DNA of 64,000 nucleotides from positions 1,134,951 to 1,198,950 of the forward strand of contig JABACO010000017.1 in assembly GCA_013339895.1 (NCBI GenBank), read 5' to 3'. Made by a program: the position numbers and the translations under genes. The DNA is from Ephydatia muelleri. Taxonomy: Eukaryota; Porifera; Demospongiae; Spongillida; Spongillidae. Position 1 is the first letter of the stretch, and every line of letters starts with the position of its first letter. The notes below the pieces were generated by a model. It was not told the origin of the DNA, ran no database searches, and was given only the letters and a program-made list of their open reading frames with translations. Shown here piece by piece: positions 1-25,972 of this stretch.

Positions 1-53
1 GTGAAAAATCATTTGAAAATCATAACGTGATTCGACGCGTTTTTTCCCTGTGT

Positions 54-153
54 AGGTCTGGCTTTCGAGTTAACTTTCCTGATCTATCGTAGATAGGAAA
101 GTTAGACTAAGTCTCGTTAACTCGCAAGCCAGATACGCTTGCTTCCAAACTTT
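54..153. repeat. Nested hairpin in the NUPR1 upstream region (duplicate copy)
   Basis: GTCTGGCTTTCGAGTTAAC is mirrored by GTTAACTCGCAAGCCAGATAC about 70 bases later. Between them AACTTTCCTGATCTATC pairs with GATAGGAAAGTT. The same structure is at 7158-7253 in the other copy. It looks like a small foldback element; function unknown. Confidence 0.6.
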
Positions 154-247
154 CTGTAGTCTCGCACTTGCGAGCTTGACTCTGGAAGCAAAAAAGTAAT
201 TCTTGTCATATTTACTATCTGTTTTTGGCATGCGATGTTTTGTGACT

Positions 248-345
248 TCAACATTGTAAAAGTTGCAAAGCTGCTGGGGCTCCGCCCCAGACCCCGATGG
301 GGGAGCTTATAGCGCTTCCCCATACCCCAGGGAAGGCCCCCTCCC
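248..345. repeat. GC-rich repeat-like block upstream of NUPR1
   Basis: A GC-rich block with self-complementary GGGGCTCCGCCCC, followed by runs of C and G, stands out from its AT-richer surroundings. The second copy is at 7352-7447. It resembles the tail of a dispersed repeat rather than coding sequence; the minus-strand reading frame across it (117-368) has no recognisable domain. Confidence 0.4.
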
Positions 346-495
346 CCGCTAGTTAGTTCCACCCTCATTGTTTCCCGAACCCCCCCATCTCCCGACCAGC
401 CTACGGGCCTGCTTTCTTACGTGCCTTTTCTCGCTCGTTTGATATTACTGCACGTTTACTGACAACCCGGTTGTAGCTATCCATTAAAACAAACT

Positions 496-744
496 ATGAC
501 TGCGCAACCTCAGACGCGGAGCTACGATGACGTCGACCTGGAGTACATGGATGAATTCGACGGGTACAATTTTGGCACCGGATTCGACAAGTTGACTGCG
601 GCGATGAAAGAGCACTCCAAGTCAGTACACAAAGAGTGGAAGGCTAACTTAAAGTACGCCCCGTCTGGCAACGTAAGAGTCGTCGTTACCAAGTTGCGCA
701 ACTCCGAAGCGAAGAAGAAGAGGACGCGATTGAATAGTGTCTAA
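496..744 (+). CDS. NUPR1: NUPR1-like nuclear protein, duplicate copy at contig end
   Basis: This encodes the same 82-residue protein as 7600-7848, described there. It lies in the 1-2999 segment, which is probably an assembly duplicate, so it should not be counted as a second gene without read support. Confidence 0.6.
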   Translation: MTAQPQTRSYDDVDLEYMDEFDGYNFGTGFDKLTAAMKEHSKSVHKEWKANLKYAPSGNVRVVVTKLRNSEAKKKRTRLNSV

Positions 745-830
745 CACCAGCTAATCGTGAAACTCGTGTGCTAAGCCCTTCACTTCAGCGACTTTTATTC
801 AGCCAGCATTGTATACGTACTAAGACTAAG

Positions 831-836
831 AATAAA
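831..836 (+). terminator. Polyadenylation signal of the NUPR1-like gene (duplicate copy)
   Basis: A canonical AATAAA lies 87 bases after the stop codon and is followed by GT/T-rich sequence (GTTGTTTTTT near 870), the usual layout of a metazoan poly(A) site. Confidence 0.65.
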
Positions 837-1084
837 AACAACTTCGATAATGTTTACGTGATCCTTCGTTGTTGTTTTTTTTGTTTTTGTTTTTTTTGAC
901 TTTAATAAGATGTGTTACTGCTAGCAATCCCTATACGGTGTGCGTCTTGTATATGCATCTTATGTATGTGGTTCGGACCCCACAGTTTTGTGGTGCATTT
1001 GTGTACTTCGTGATTTTACGAGCTGATGAATTCCCTTTGCACCTAAATACTGATGATTACTGAAAGTGAGAGGCATTAAATAGA

Positions 1085-1295
1085 ATGGATAATGTAGTGA
1101 CGAGTGCGCAAGGAATGAAAAGAAAAGCTTCTGATAACGATATTACAGAAGAAAAAGTGTCTGATAGTGAAAGGGAGGCGTACTATTCAGCGAATTTCAA
1201 AGAAATATTGAGAACCGTACTAAAGAATAGCCCGGAGAAGCATGTGCTCAGTGACCAAGCTGCCAAGACAGCCAATCGATTTTTCGAGCTATCAG
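1085..1295 (+). CDS. FAN1: FAN1 exon 1, duplicate copy (rest lost in the gap)
   Basis: This is the same 70-codon exon as 8188-8398, ending at the same GT donor (TATCAG|GTACCT). The following intron runs into the N gap at 3001, so no downstream exon is present. An in-frame TGA at 1067-1069 precedes the ATG. It is part of the probable assembly duplicate, not an independent gene. Confidence 0.7.
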
Positions 1296-1450
1296 GTACC
1301 TCTCTCTGCACTCACCTTTTCATCGAAACGGTAATAAAGCCTCCAAGTTCTATTTATTAGTTCGGCGCAGCAATTGTTGTTACCTTGAGCATGCGGTATT
1401 CATTAATTACGTGTGCAACTCTCGGTGCATGAATGCCATAGCACGCATGG

Positions 1451-1607
<157 letters not shown>

Positions 1608-3000
1608 GTGTCGGTGGGTGCGTGCTGATATTTGTGCAGTAATTGCATGCGTTTTGAACTTCTGCAGCTTTTATTGCTTTTTGTGTTCCAGCCAGAAAGC
1701 CATATTCGGTGTCTATTAGTTGGGTGTTGGTGCTAGGCCCCGCCCTGCTCTCAGACCCTAGACATTGCCAAGCCCTATGTCAAAAAACGGGGAAGATGTG
1801 TTAATGGCTTCATCTAATCTAGTTAATTGTTTATTGAGTGATAAAAGACACTAATTGAACCCGTGAAGCTAATGATTTTTTAAGTTCCAGCCCTTACTGT
1901 ACTGCACAGCTAACATATTACATACATATACTACTGTCATTTAACATCATCAATTTTAATTTTTTTTTTGGGGTGTATAGTGTGTGACCAGAACCAGGCC
2001 AAGGGACATGTGCCCCACACATCAAGTCATGTGCTATGTGTACCTATATGTGGCTGGGCATAAAATATGAGCTACGTTTTTTCCCCCCTCTACCCTATTG
2101 GGTGATGATCTGTCAGGTCGTGATGGGCTACGTTTGTTTCCTGCATCTGATGACTGAGCATTCATTTTCTTTTTTTTTTTTTGTAGCGGGGCATGTTCAG
2201 TGCCTGCTCTGCATCTGCGCCACAACACTTAAGGATGCAACGATATTAGCGAGAGCGGTTATCAGATGTATATATTTCTATACCCTACATGGGCTGGTAG
2301 GAAGCGTCCAAGCTGACACTTTCCTGCCTCCTAACACCAATTGCTCAATTAATCACAAGTATTGTGAAGAGTTGAGCTGTTGTGGTGACGCACGTTGCTC
2401 CTAGCAACTGTTAGGAAGGAAGGGGTTTGTTTACAACTGTGGAGTTCTTTGTATTTCCAGTTGTGGCGAGATGTGTTTTGCACATGATGTGTGGATGTTC
2501 TAATGGAGCTGTGACGGTGGGGGGAGAAGGGGAGGGAGAATGCTTTTGGAAGAAGGGTTGGGCAGAGATGGATTTTAGTGGGGCACTTTTTAAATTTGCC
2601 ATTCGCTATGCTCAACAGTGGCATCTTTAGAGAGACTCTGTTTCCATGTCTGTTGGCGTCTTGTTTGTGATACATAAAGTGCAGTACATGTATTTTAAAT
2701 GTGAAATGAATTAGATGACCTGTAGGCACGAATGGAAATCGCAAGCGTAAATGAGTATGGCTCTCACAGTCATGTTTTAGCTAGAAGAGCTGTTGTATTT
2801 TGCCCTGTTCAAAATTGATTTTAAAATAAAATATGACATTAAAAAGCCCAGCCAGTTAGTTAGCGATGTAGTGGATTGAGCTTGCTATTTGAATAGATCC
2901 ATGCTTTTTGGGGGTGGAGGGAGCGGGTGTCATGTGAACAGTTGTTATGTTAGTACTTTAACAGATGTTATGTCACCACACTCTACCCCTCTTGTCATGG

Positions 3001-4000
3001 NNNNNNNNNNNNNNNNNNNNNNNNNNNNNNNNNNNNNNNNNNNNNNNNNNNNNNNNNNNNNNNNNNNNNNNNNNNNNNNNNNNNNNNNNNNNNNNNNNNN
3101 NNNNNNNNNNNNNNNNNNNNNNNNNNNNNNNNNNNNNNNNNNNNNNNNNNNNNNNNNNNNNNNNNNNNNNNNNNNNNNNNNNNNNNNNNNNNNNNNNNNN
3201 NNNNNNNNNNNNNNNNNNNNNNNNNNNNNNNNNNNNNNNNNNNNNNNNNNNNNNNNNNNNNNNNNNNNNNNNNNNNNNNNNNNNNNNNNNNNNNNNNNNN
3301 NNNNNNNNNNNNNNNNNNNNNNNNNNNNNNNNNNNNNNNNNNNNNNNNNNNNNNNNNNNNNNNNNNNNNNNNNNNNNNNNNNNNNNNNNNNNNNNNNNNN
3401 NNNNNNNNNNNNNNNNNNNNNNNNNNNNNNNNNNNNNNNNNNNNNNNNNNNNNNNNNNNNNNNNNNNNNNNNNNNNNNNNNNNNNNNNNNNNNNNNNNNN
3501 NNNNNNNNNNNNNNNNNNNNNNNNNNNNNNNNNNNNNNNNNNNNNNNNNNNNNNNNNNNNNNNNNNNNNNNNNNNNNNNNNNNNNNNNNNNNNNNNNNNN
3601 NNNNNNNNNNNNNNNNNNNNNNNNNNNNNNNNNNNNNNNNNNNNNNNNNNNNNNNNNNNNNNNNNNNNNNNNNNNNNNNNNNNNNNNNNNNNNNNNNNNN
3701 NNNNNNNNNNNNNNNNNNNNNNNNNNNNNNNNNNNNNNNNNNNNNNNNNNNNNNNNNNNNNNNNNNNNNNNNNNNNNNNNNNNNNNNNNNNNNNNNNNNN
3801 NNNNNNNNNNNNNNNNNNNNNNNNNNNNNNNNNNNNNNNNNNNNNNNNNNNNNNNNNNNNNNNNNNNNNNNNNNNNNNNNNNNNNNNNNNNNNNNNNNNN
3901 NNNNNNNNNNNNNNNNNNNNNNNNNNNNNNNNNNNNNNNNNNNNNNNNNNNNNNNNNNNNNNNNNNNNNNNNNNNNNNNNNNNNNNNNNNNNNNNNNNNN
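3001..4000. other. Assembly gap of exactly 1000 N
   Basis: One thousand consecutive N form a fixed-size scaffold gap with no sequence information. The exact round size suggests an arbitrary spacer, not a measured distance. Confidence 1.
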
Positions 4001-4075
4001 ACTGCATAATTGCATAATATTTGCTAATCCATCTCTGGCTCTTATAGATATAACACATTATGCACTGCCACATGC

Positions 4076-4262
4076 TCACACACACACACAACACACAACA
4101 CACACACCACACACACACACACAACACACACATAAATACACACACAGCACACACACACACACACACACCACACACACACGACACACACACACACACACAC
4201 ACACACGACACAACACACACACACACACACACAACACGCACACCACACACACACACACACAC
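4076..4262. repeat. Imperfect (CA)n microsatellite
   Basis: A CA-rich dinucleotide array with scattered interruptions. Reading frames through it are only Thr-His or Cys-Val repeats and are not genes. Confidence 0.9.
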
Positions 4263-5515
4263 TATCTAACTCACCTTCTTCCTTCAGTACTACTCCCGGC
4301 AGGTTCAGGAAACCCTTTTAGAGGATGTGTCCATACATTAATCTCTGGTCCACGCTCAATGAATTACTATGCATGCATGCTATATGGTTGTATGCTGTAG
4401 TATCGCAAGCCACACGACGTAACGAGAACGGACTGAGACGAGCGCAGTCGTTTCTCTTGACTTCTATTTGTACGTCGAATCAGAGAATAATATATTATCT
4501 GGTTGACGTCTGGCTTGCGAGACTATAGACGCTTTCGGAAAATGAGAAGAGCGTACCTTTATAAGTTGTACGGTCTCATTCGGACAGTGTTTCTCCTCCA
4601 AACTTCGGCGAACTGTGACCTGCTGGCAAGAGACCATCCTTCCTCGGGGCTGTTGCAGCTTTCGTCGTGCAAGACCTTCTGCAAGTCTAAGAGGACGAGG
4701 CAAAAAAGGCGGGATCGTATTTACAGGGAGAGGTACATTTCCAAACCTTCTTCCGAAAAGCCTCTGTATGGTGCGGTTGCACTTTCTGCCATTCTATTTA
4801 GCTATATACACGTACCGTCGACCCGTGCCGTACCCCTTCGTTTTATTTTATTTATTTATTAAGCTTAGACTGAATTTTCGTGCTAGTACTCAGTCCCACT
4901 GAATTATAGACCTCCGTTCCTAATTCTGGGAACCTACCTCGTAAAATCGGGGAACCATTCGTAAAATTAAATAGAATAATGTTTTGATTGAGTGCTGTTA
5001 GAAACAGCCCCGCCTGTAGATAAGAGATACTCCTTATACGATACGCTCTTGTGTATGATCGCTGTAGCCGACCTTCAGTCAGAGATAATATACCTCTGTT
5101 TCAGTCATGCGATAACAGCTAGAGACTCCGGTCAGGGTATATGTGTAGTTTAGGGTCTCCCATCACCATTGTATCCTGATGTTACGCATCACGGCATCAG
5201 TGATGAAGGACGGCAGGTTACAGGGTTAGAGGAAGTGCCGCAAAGCCACAGGTTAGGGGCAACTAATGTCCCATTAGCTTTATAGGGGTCGGCGTCCCCA
5301 ACGTACAGGTCCCCCTTTCTACCAGACATCGGTCATGAGTTGCGAATTTAGCACTAAAGACAACTGCCCTAATGTGTGAGCAAGCCGGAAGGCACATTAA
5401 TACGTGCCAGTACCTTCACAGAAACAAACTTTCGAAGGACCTCAATAGGATGTGAAGGTACTTGCATTCAAACTCTACACTTGCATTTCTGTACCCTCAA
5501 TAACTCTGGACAAAC
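4263..5515. other. No recognised gene between the gap and RPL15
   Basis: Mixed-composition sequence with no frame that matches a family I know. The longest frame (4503-4862 plus) is basic and low in recognisable motifs, so I do not call it. The RPL15 3' UTR should end near its right edge. Confidence 0.5.
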
Positions 5516-5521
5516 TTTATT
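5516..5521 (-). terminator. Probable RPL15 polyadenylation signal
   Basis: TTTATT on the plus strand is AATAAA on the minus strand, about 120 bases beyond the RPL15 stop codon. This is a plausible 3' UTR length for a ribosomal protein gene. Confidence 0.6.
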
Positions 5522-5639
5522 TCCCCCACATAAACATGATAATCAGCCACGATTTCGGACATGCAAAAAAAAAGCTGACATCAAAATTAATGACAACGTG
5601 CCAAATTCAATCCACATGGATCTCATTCGCACCGCGAGT

Positions 5640-6333
5640 CTAACGATATCGCCGCAGTGAGAGGGTGTTCCTTCTCTTCCAACTTGCGTACCTGGACCCG
5701 CCCTTGACTTTGTTGTGCAGGTGACCCTTGCCCAAGCCACGGTTCTGCCTGCCCGCTGAGGTGAGCCCGCGGAGTTCGCGGTGCTTGTGCACCGGCTTGA
5801 CGAGCCAGTTGATTCTCGGGTCACGGCGAATGGCCTTGTGCTGAGGATCAATCATGATGACTTCAAAGTACTTGTATATGGAGTCCTGTCCGACCCAGTA
5901 CGAGCTCAGAACGCGCAAGGCACCACAGTAACGACCTGCACGCTCCTGTAGAAGATTTTCCTCCCACGATGGGGTATTTCTAATTAGAGCCCATCATGAA
6001 GATGGCCAGATGATTTGACTAACCTCGGCAACTGATCGAAGGCTTCTCTGGAACTTCAGCTGATTAATTCCGACGTTCTTGGGTTTGCCATAAACGATAC
6101 CTTTGCTGACGGGGCTTCTTCCTACCACCACGACGAACTCTGACTCGGTAAATGACGTACCCCTGCTTGGCTTTGTACCCTAGTCTCCTTGCCTTGTCCG
6201 GCCTTGTCGGTCTAGAAGCACGGTGGACGGAGGTGAGCTGTCTGTACTGCCAGCAGCGCACTCGCAGCAAGAAGCGTAGCAGGTCCGACTGTTTCTTACG
6301 CCACAGCTCTTCCAGATACTTGTAAACGCCCAT
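5640..6333 (-). CDS. RPL15: 60S ribosomal protein L15 (eL15), two coding exons
   Basis: A structural protein of the large cytosolic ribosomal subunit. Coding exons are 6333-6024 and 5945-5640, with donor GAG|GTTAGT and acceptor CTACAG|GAGCGT in phase 0. The product begins [17 protein letters not shown] and contains [46 protein letters not shown] and [17 protein letters not shown]; it ends [12 protein letters not shown]. All are eL15 signatures. The length is 204 residues, as in human, once one surplus base is ignored: the minus strand reads AAGCCCCGTCAGC (plus 6111-6114) where AAG CCC GTC AGC is needed. As written, the frame breaks after the GGRKKP segment. A non-coding first exon ends near 6431 (CAG|GTAAGA) and splices to a TTTTCAG just before the ATG. 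The upstream neighbour, about 1.1 kb away and divergent, is the NUPR1-like gene. Confidence 0.95.
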
Positions 6334-6430
6334 AGCTGGTAGCCCTGAAAAGACACATACGTACTCTTACAGCGAAATAGTATGTCGCTTCTAGGATTAT
6401 ATTGGATTTCCACCCTGTCTCATATCTTAC

Positions 6431-6490
6431 CCTGCTTATTGAACCACCGCGTGGAAAAAAGAAAGGATAGCACAATGCGCATGCGCCGTC
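6431..6490 (-). promoter_or_regulatory. RPL15 5' end: TOP-like start, first exon and NRF1-type site
   Basis: On the minus strand CTATCCTTTCTTTTTTCC (from about 6468) fits a 5' terminal oligopyrimidine start, the hallmark of ribosomal protein mRNAs under mTOR control. The pyrimidine tract leads into a short untranslated exon ending CAG|GTAAGATATG at 6431/6430. Immediately upstream, TGCGCATGCGC at 6476-6486 is a palindromic NRF1-type site. The start point is inferred from motif position only. Confidence 0.6.
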
Positions 6491-6966
6491 TTTGTGTTGT
6501 GATCCCGGAAAGTTGTATATAAATAATACCAAACTTTCCAGGCCCGTAGGCTGGGGGGGGGTCGGTGGGTTCGGTCGAACCCCCCCACCCGTCCAAGCTA
6601 GTTCCGCTAGCCCAAGCTGGTTCCGCCTTCCTAAGCTGGTTCCGCCTGCCCAGCTTGGTTCCGCTTGCCATAGCTTGGTTCCACTTACCATGAATTATTC
6701 TATGCCGATGAATTAATTAATTATTTTACATGCATGACGTTATACTAGCGAGCGTGAGGTAATAAATGGGGGCGCCCGCAACAAACTGCAGTCGGAGTGG
6801 CGGATCCTGGGCACTTCAAGTACATGCCGGTATATGGTTCATTAATGATACTTTGCGAAGTATAGGTCCGGCTTGAGCCAGACGCCCAGACCTACTGCCA
6901 TATTGAACTGCACAACGGCCAACAGAGTAATTTACAATGGCGTTGTGCCGTTCGAATACGAAGTAG

Positions 6967-7158
6967 CACAGGGAAAAAACGCGTCGAATCACGTTATGAT
7001 TTTCAAATGATTTTTCACTTACATTCTGTAACAGAATGTTTACATTGTGTAAACATTCTGTAACAGAATGTTTACATTGTGTAAACATTCTGTAACAGAA
7101 TGTAAGTGAAAAATCATTTGAAAATCATAACGTGATTCGACGCGTTTTTTCCCTGTGT
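6967..7158. repeat. Large palindromic cluster between RPL15 and NUPR1
   Basis: The left arm (6967 to about 7039, starting CACAGGGAAAAAACGCG) is the reverse complement of the right arm (about 7082-7158). The centre alternates ACATTCTGTAACAGAATGT and TTTACATTGTGTAAAC, which are themselves near-palindromes, in two to three copies. Position 1 of the window corresponds to 7105, inside the right arm. Confidence 0.85.
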
Positions 7159-7253
7159 AGGTCTGGCTTTCGAGTTAACTTTCCTGATCTATCGTAGATA
7201 GGAAAGTTAGACTAAGTCTCGTTAACTCGCAAGCCAGATACGCTTGCTTCCAA
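7158..7253. repeat. Nested hairpin upstream of NUPR1
   Basis: The inverted arms GTCTGGCTTTCGAGTTAAC and GTTAACTCGCAAGCCAGATAC enclose a second stem. It is directly adjacent to the larger palindrome, suggesting a composite foldback element. Confidence 0.6.
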
Positions 7254-7599
7254 ACTTTCTGTAGTCTCGCACTTGCGAGCTTGACTCTGGAAGCAAAAAA
7301 GTAATTCTTGTCATATTTACTATCTGTTTTTGGCATGCGATGTTTTGTGACTTCAACATTGTAAAAGTTGCAAAGCTGCTGGGGCTCCGCCCCAGACCCC
7401 GATGGGGGAGCTTATAGCGCTTCCCCATACCCCAGGGAAGGCCCCTCCCCCGCTAGTTAGTTCCACCCTCATTGTTTCCCGAACCCCCCCATCTCCCGAC
7501 CAGCCTACGGGCCTGCTTTCTTACGTGCCTTTTCTCGCTCGTTTGATATTACTGCACGTTTACTGACAACCCGGTTGTAGCTATCCATTAAAACAAACT

Positions 7600-7848
7600 A
7601 TGACTGCGCAACCTCAGACGCGGAGCTACGATGACGTCGACCTGGAGTACATGGATGAATTCGACGGGTACAATTTTGGCACCGGATTCGACAAGTTGAC
7701 TGCGGCGATGAAAGAGCACTCCAAGTCAGTACACAAAGAGTGGAAGGCTAACTTAAAGTACGCCCCGTCTGGCAACGTAAGAGTCGTCGTTACCAAGTTG
7801 CGCAACTCCGAAGCGAAGAAGAAGAGGACGCGATTGAATAGTGTCTAA
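7600..7848 (+). CDS. NUPR1: NUPR1/p8-like small nuclear protein
   Basis: An 82-residue, single-exon protein. Its C-terminal part VVVTKLRNSEAKKKRTR matches the conserved basic segment of the NUPR1/p8 family (TKL-N-SE-KKR pattern). The N-terminal half is acidic and aromatic (YDDVDLEYMDEFDGYNF), like the Asp/Tyr-rich half of invertebrate p8 proteins. Family members are stress-induced, intrinsically disordered chromatin cofactors, and a basic nuclear targeting stretch is visible here. The ATG follows ATTAAAACAAACT and is the first in the frame. AATAAA at 7935-7940 ends the gene about 250 bases before the FAN1 start codon on the same strand. Family assignment rests on the short C-terminal motif, so a divergent unrelated disordered protein remains possible. 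Confidence 0.7.
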   Translation: MTAQPQTRSYDDVDLEYMDEFDGYNFGTGFDKLTAAMKEHSKSVHKEWKANLKYAPSGNVRVVVTKLRNSEAKKKRTRLNSV

Positions 7849-7934
7849 CACCAGCTAATCGTGAAACTCGTGTGCTAAGCCCTTCACTTCAGCGACTTTT
7901 ATTCAGCCAGCATTGTATACGTACTAAGACTAAG

Positions 7935-7940
7935 AATAAA
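7935..7940 (+). terminator. Polyadenylation signal of the NUPR1-like gene
   Basis: AATAAA lies 87 bases after the stop codon, with a GT/T-rich downstream element at about 7970-7998. Confidence 0.7.
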
Positions 7941-8187
7941 AACAACTTCGATAATGTTTACGTGATCCTTCGTTGTTGTTTTTTTTGTTTTTGTTTTTTT
8001 GACTTTAATAAGATGTGTTACTGCTAGCAATCCCTATACGGTGTGCGTCTTGTATATGCATCTTATGTATGTGGTTCGGACCCCACAGTTTTGTGGTGCA
8101 TTTGTGTACTTCGTGATTTTACGAGCTGATGAATTCCCTTTGCACCTAAATACTGATGATTACTGAAAGTGAGAGGCATTAAATAGA

Positions 8188-23412
<15,225 letters not shown>

Positions 23413-24068
23413 AGTTTTGACTCAAATCATTTCTGAAGTTCCTGCAAAACATTGCAACACATGCCCAATCCTATGTTGCTGCATTGATGGAGTAATGTGC
23501 TTGCATGTGTTTGTAGGTGTTCACAAATGTGCACAACAGTGCCGAATAATAATGACAAATTAGCAATTCTATTGGAATTGATGGGATTTGTGTATTTCAA
23601 TCATATTTGACAATTTTTCTCCATTTGTTCAAGATCATTTTTGCTCTTCTCTGTGGGGGGAGAGGGTTTAAGAGTTTTACAGGTCCTGACTTTACTGTTT
23701 GTCACTTGTGTGGACTATGGGTAGGTATTGATGTTGTTTTATCATTGCAGGGTGGTGGAAATGTTCCCTCTCATAGACATATTTGTACTGAGTACTTGTA
23801 GTTAAACATGACCACACAGGATCAAATCTTGTTTGTACTACATCTGGTTCAACATTGTGACCTTCTGTGCGATGATAATCTGATTAGTGATGGAGGAAAA
23901 TTTTTGTTGTCTTGCACACTGGCTTTCAAGTTGCGTGCTCAAATGGACATCACTGGCCAATAGTCCTGTTCCATCAGACCATGAGTCATTTCAACCTTGT
24001 TTTGGGTGGGTTGGGGTGGGAAGGAGACAGTCCTTTGCCTACAGTGTACAATGAAGGCATCGTGACTA
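23413..24068. other. Region downstream of the FAN1 stop codon
   Basis: Contains the presumed FAN1 3' UTR. AATAAT near 23545 is the nearest poly(A)-like signal, and it is weak. No gene was recognised. The segment has a diverged counterpart near 38600-39000. Confidence 0.4.
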
Positions 24069-24246
24069 AAGGTCGGCATACACGGAGCGACTTCCTGCCG
24101 ACTTGTCGCATGCAACTCGAATGAATATGGGTAAAAGTTCCGTAATTGTTTAGTTTACTGATGGTTTGCGGAACATTTGTCCATATTCATTTGAGTTGCA
24201 TGCGACAAATCGGCAGGAAGTCGCCCCGTGTATGCCGGCCTTAAAG
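24069..24246. mobile_element. MITE-like foldback (family B)
   Basis: The left half (AGGTCGGCATACACGGAGCG, ACTTCCTGCCGACTTGTCGC, ATGCAACTCGAATGAATATG) is matched inverted by the right half (CATATTCATTTGAGTTGCAT, GCGACAAATCGGCAGGAAGT, CGCCCCGTGTATGCCGGCCT). The arms are about 62 bases with a spacer of about 55, flanked by TAAAG-like repeats. No coding capacity. Confidence 0.85.
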
Positions 24247-25972
24247 GTTTGATTATGCACACAGCTCATGCATGTGCCTGGCTTTGTGTATGCTGTTATT
24301 CAATTGTACATATATAGTGCATGGCTGACAAAAAAGACTCGTTAAATCTTCAAGTGAGCCACTAAAGGATTAGTTGTGGGCCACAGCATCTAACGAAAAT
24401 AGGGTTTTGTGGTCGACTAGGGTCATACGACTGTCGGTTGGACATACATAGATAGAATAATCAGCTGTTCCCTTGCTGACTTACATTGTTGTCAAAAATA
24501 TGCTAGCACATATTTATATTTTATGTAGTTATACATCTGTGTTATGTATACTAATGTTGTAATATGTGCACATTTAAAATTATTATGTATCATGGTTTTG
24601 TATGGTGTATAGAAACATAGTATAATAATGTTGTTGAAGTAATAGAACACACACTGGTCAGATGGACGTCCATTCATCCAGCAATCAGGCCAGCCTTGCC
24701 AGCACATGGCCCTGGCATTCAACCGTTGGGGTGACCTTATAAGTTAGAGGGCACATTAGCTTTGGTTCTGATGTATTTATGTACTCATTGCACCTAGCTC
24801 CATAGGTGCATACTGTACTGTTGGCTTGGGAGGTGCACTTCCAGCCTGGTTTAGGGCATTTGAAATTGTGTTTTCTGAGCTAAAGCAGCCGCATCTGAAA
24901 TGTAAGCGTAGAACTAGCTGTGAGGTCACTGTACGTCAAAGGCGACAGTGAGCCAATAAACCAGTATCACAAGCATATCAGTTGAACATGTGGGATGGAG
25001 TTATTATTCAAACTATCAGCTGAAATAAGTAGTAATAAGACTGAAATACAACATTGCTCCCTCGTTGCTGGAATGACTCTGCAATGCTAGTATCCTATGT
25101 GAACACCTTGCAGAGAGAAAGGTTTATTTATGACACCGTATCTACACGTTAATCACCATTTCTGTTCAAGTACCTGTGCCGCCATAAAGTAGCACTGAGC
25201 ACACATGGCAGATGCTTTTCGTTGTGGCCACATACATCCCTGTGCCGAACAGCTATATGCAGAGCTTTTGGCAGGGCTGTACTGTATATGCTTGTACTGT
25301 GGTCAGGTATTAATTTTGAAAACTGTTGCAATATAGGTTCAAATCCATTTGATACCAACAATTATGACTAACTACAGAGCTATGGTAGTGTATAGAATCC
25401 CACATCACCCAACATCCAAATGCTACAGGTCCCCATTCTCTCCCGTTGAAGGTCTTGTGCTTCATATCCCTCCCACATGCATCTATACTGTCTCCCACGC
25501 AATGGAATATATAATTACTCCCGAAGTCAAATCCTAAAATGAGCGATGCGTATGCTTAAAGTGCATGGGAATAAAGAGTGTATGGTTTGGTCATAATAAA
25601 TTTTCAAGTCACAATACCTGGGATCGTTGCAACGACAAGGGACGTATGTTTTTCAAGATTTTAAACGGAATTAATATTCCAGAAGTCTGAAATGTCCAAC
25701 TCGTGTTTTACAAAGTTTCACGAATATCTGACGATCCGAAGGTGATTTTTATATCGCCCGGAACATGGTATGGTCCTAACCAGTATGTCTACACTAATGG
25801 CTATGATGAAATCAAGTCACTCGCAGCTGTCAGATTGACTCTTTCCACCACGATCACTGGCGTCTTTTTGCCCATCCATTACTATCTCTGACAGAGGCCA
25901 TATGTTGCCAATTGCAACGCAATTCATGTGTTTACGGCCGTCGGATGTGTGACGTAAGAATTATTTTTGGTG
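24247..25972. other. Intergenic region upstream of the dispanin gene
   Basis: No gene was recognised. Most of 20680-25530 has a diverged paralogous copy at 37765-41090, for example the CACCATTTCTGTTC and GCCGCCATAAAGTAGCACTG segments near 25150. A faint family A MITE remnant is near 25619-25740 (GGGATCGTTGCAACGACAAG, CCAGAAGTCTGAAATGTCC). TGACGTAA at 25949-25956, a CRE/ATF-type motif, lies about 20 bases before the dispanin ATG. Confidence 0.5.

Noticed and set aside
117-368. Minus-strand 83-residue frame upstream of NUPR1
   Set aside because: It crosses hairpin and GC-rich repeat sequence and contains no known domain.
2036-2404. 122-residue plus-strand frame (also 9136-9504)
   Set aside because: Lies in FAN1 intron 1, has no recognisable motif, and includes poly-T derived Phe runs.
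4503-4862. 119-residue basic frame
   Set aside because: No family resemblance; a partly overlapping alternative frame is equally open.
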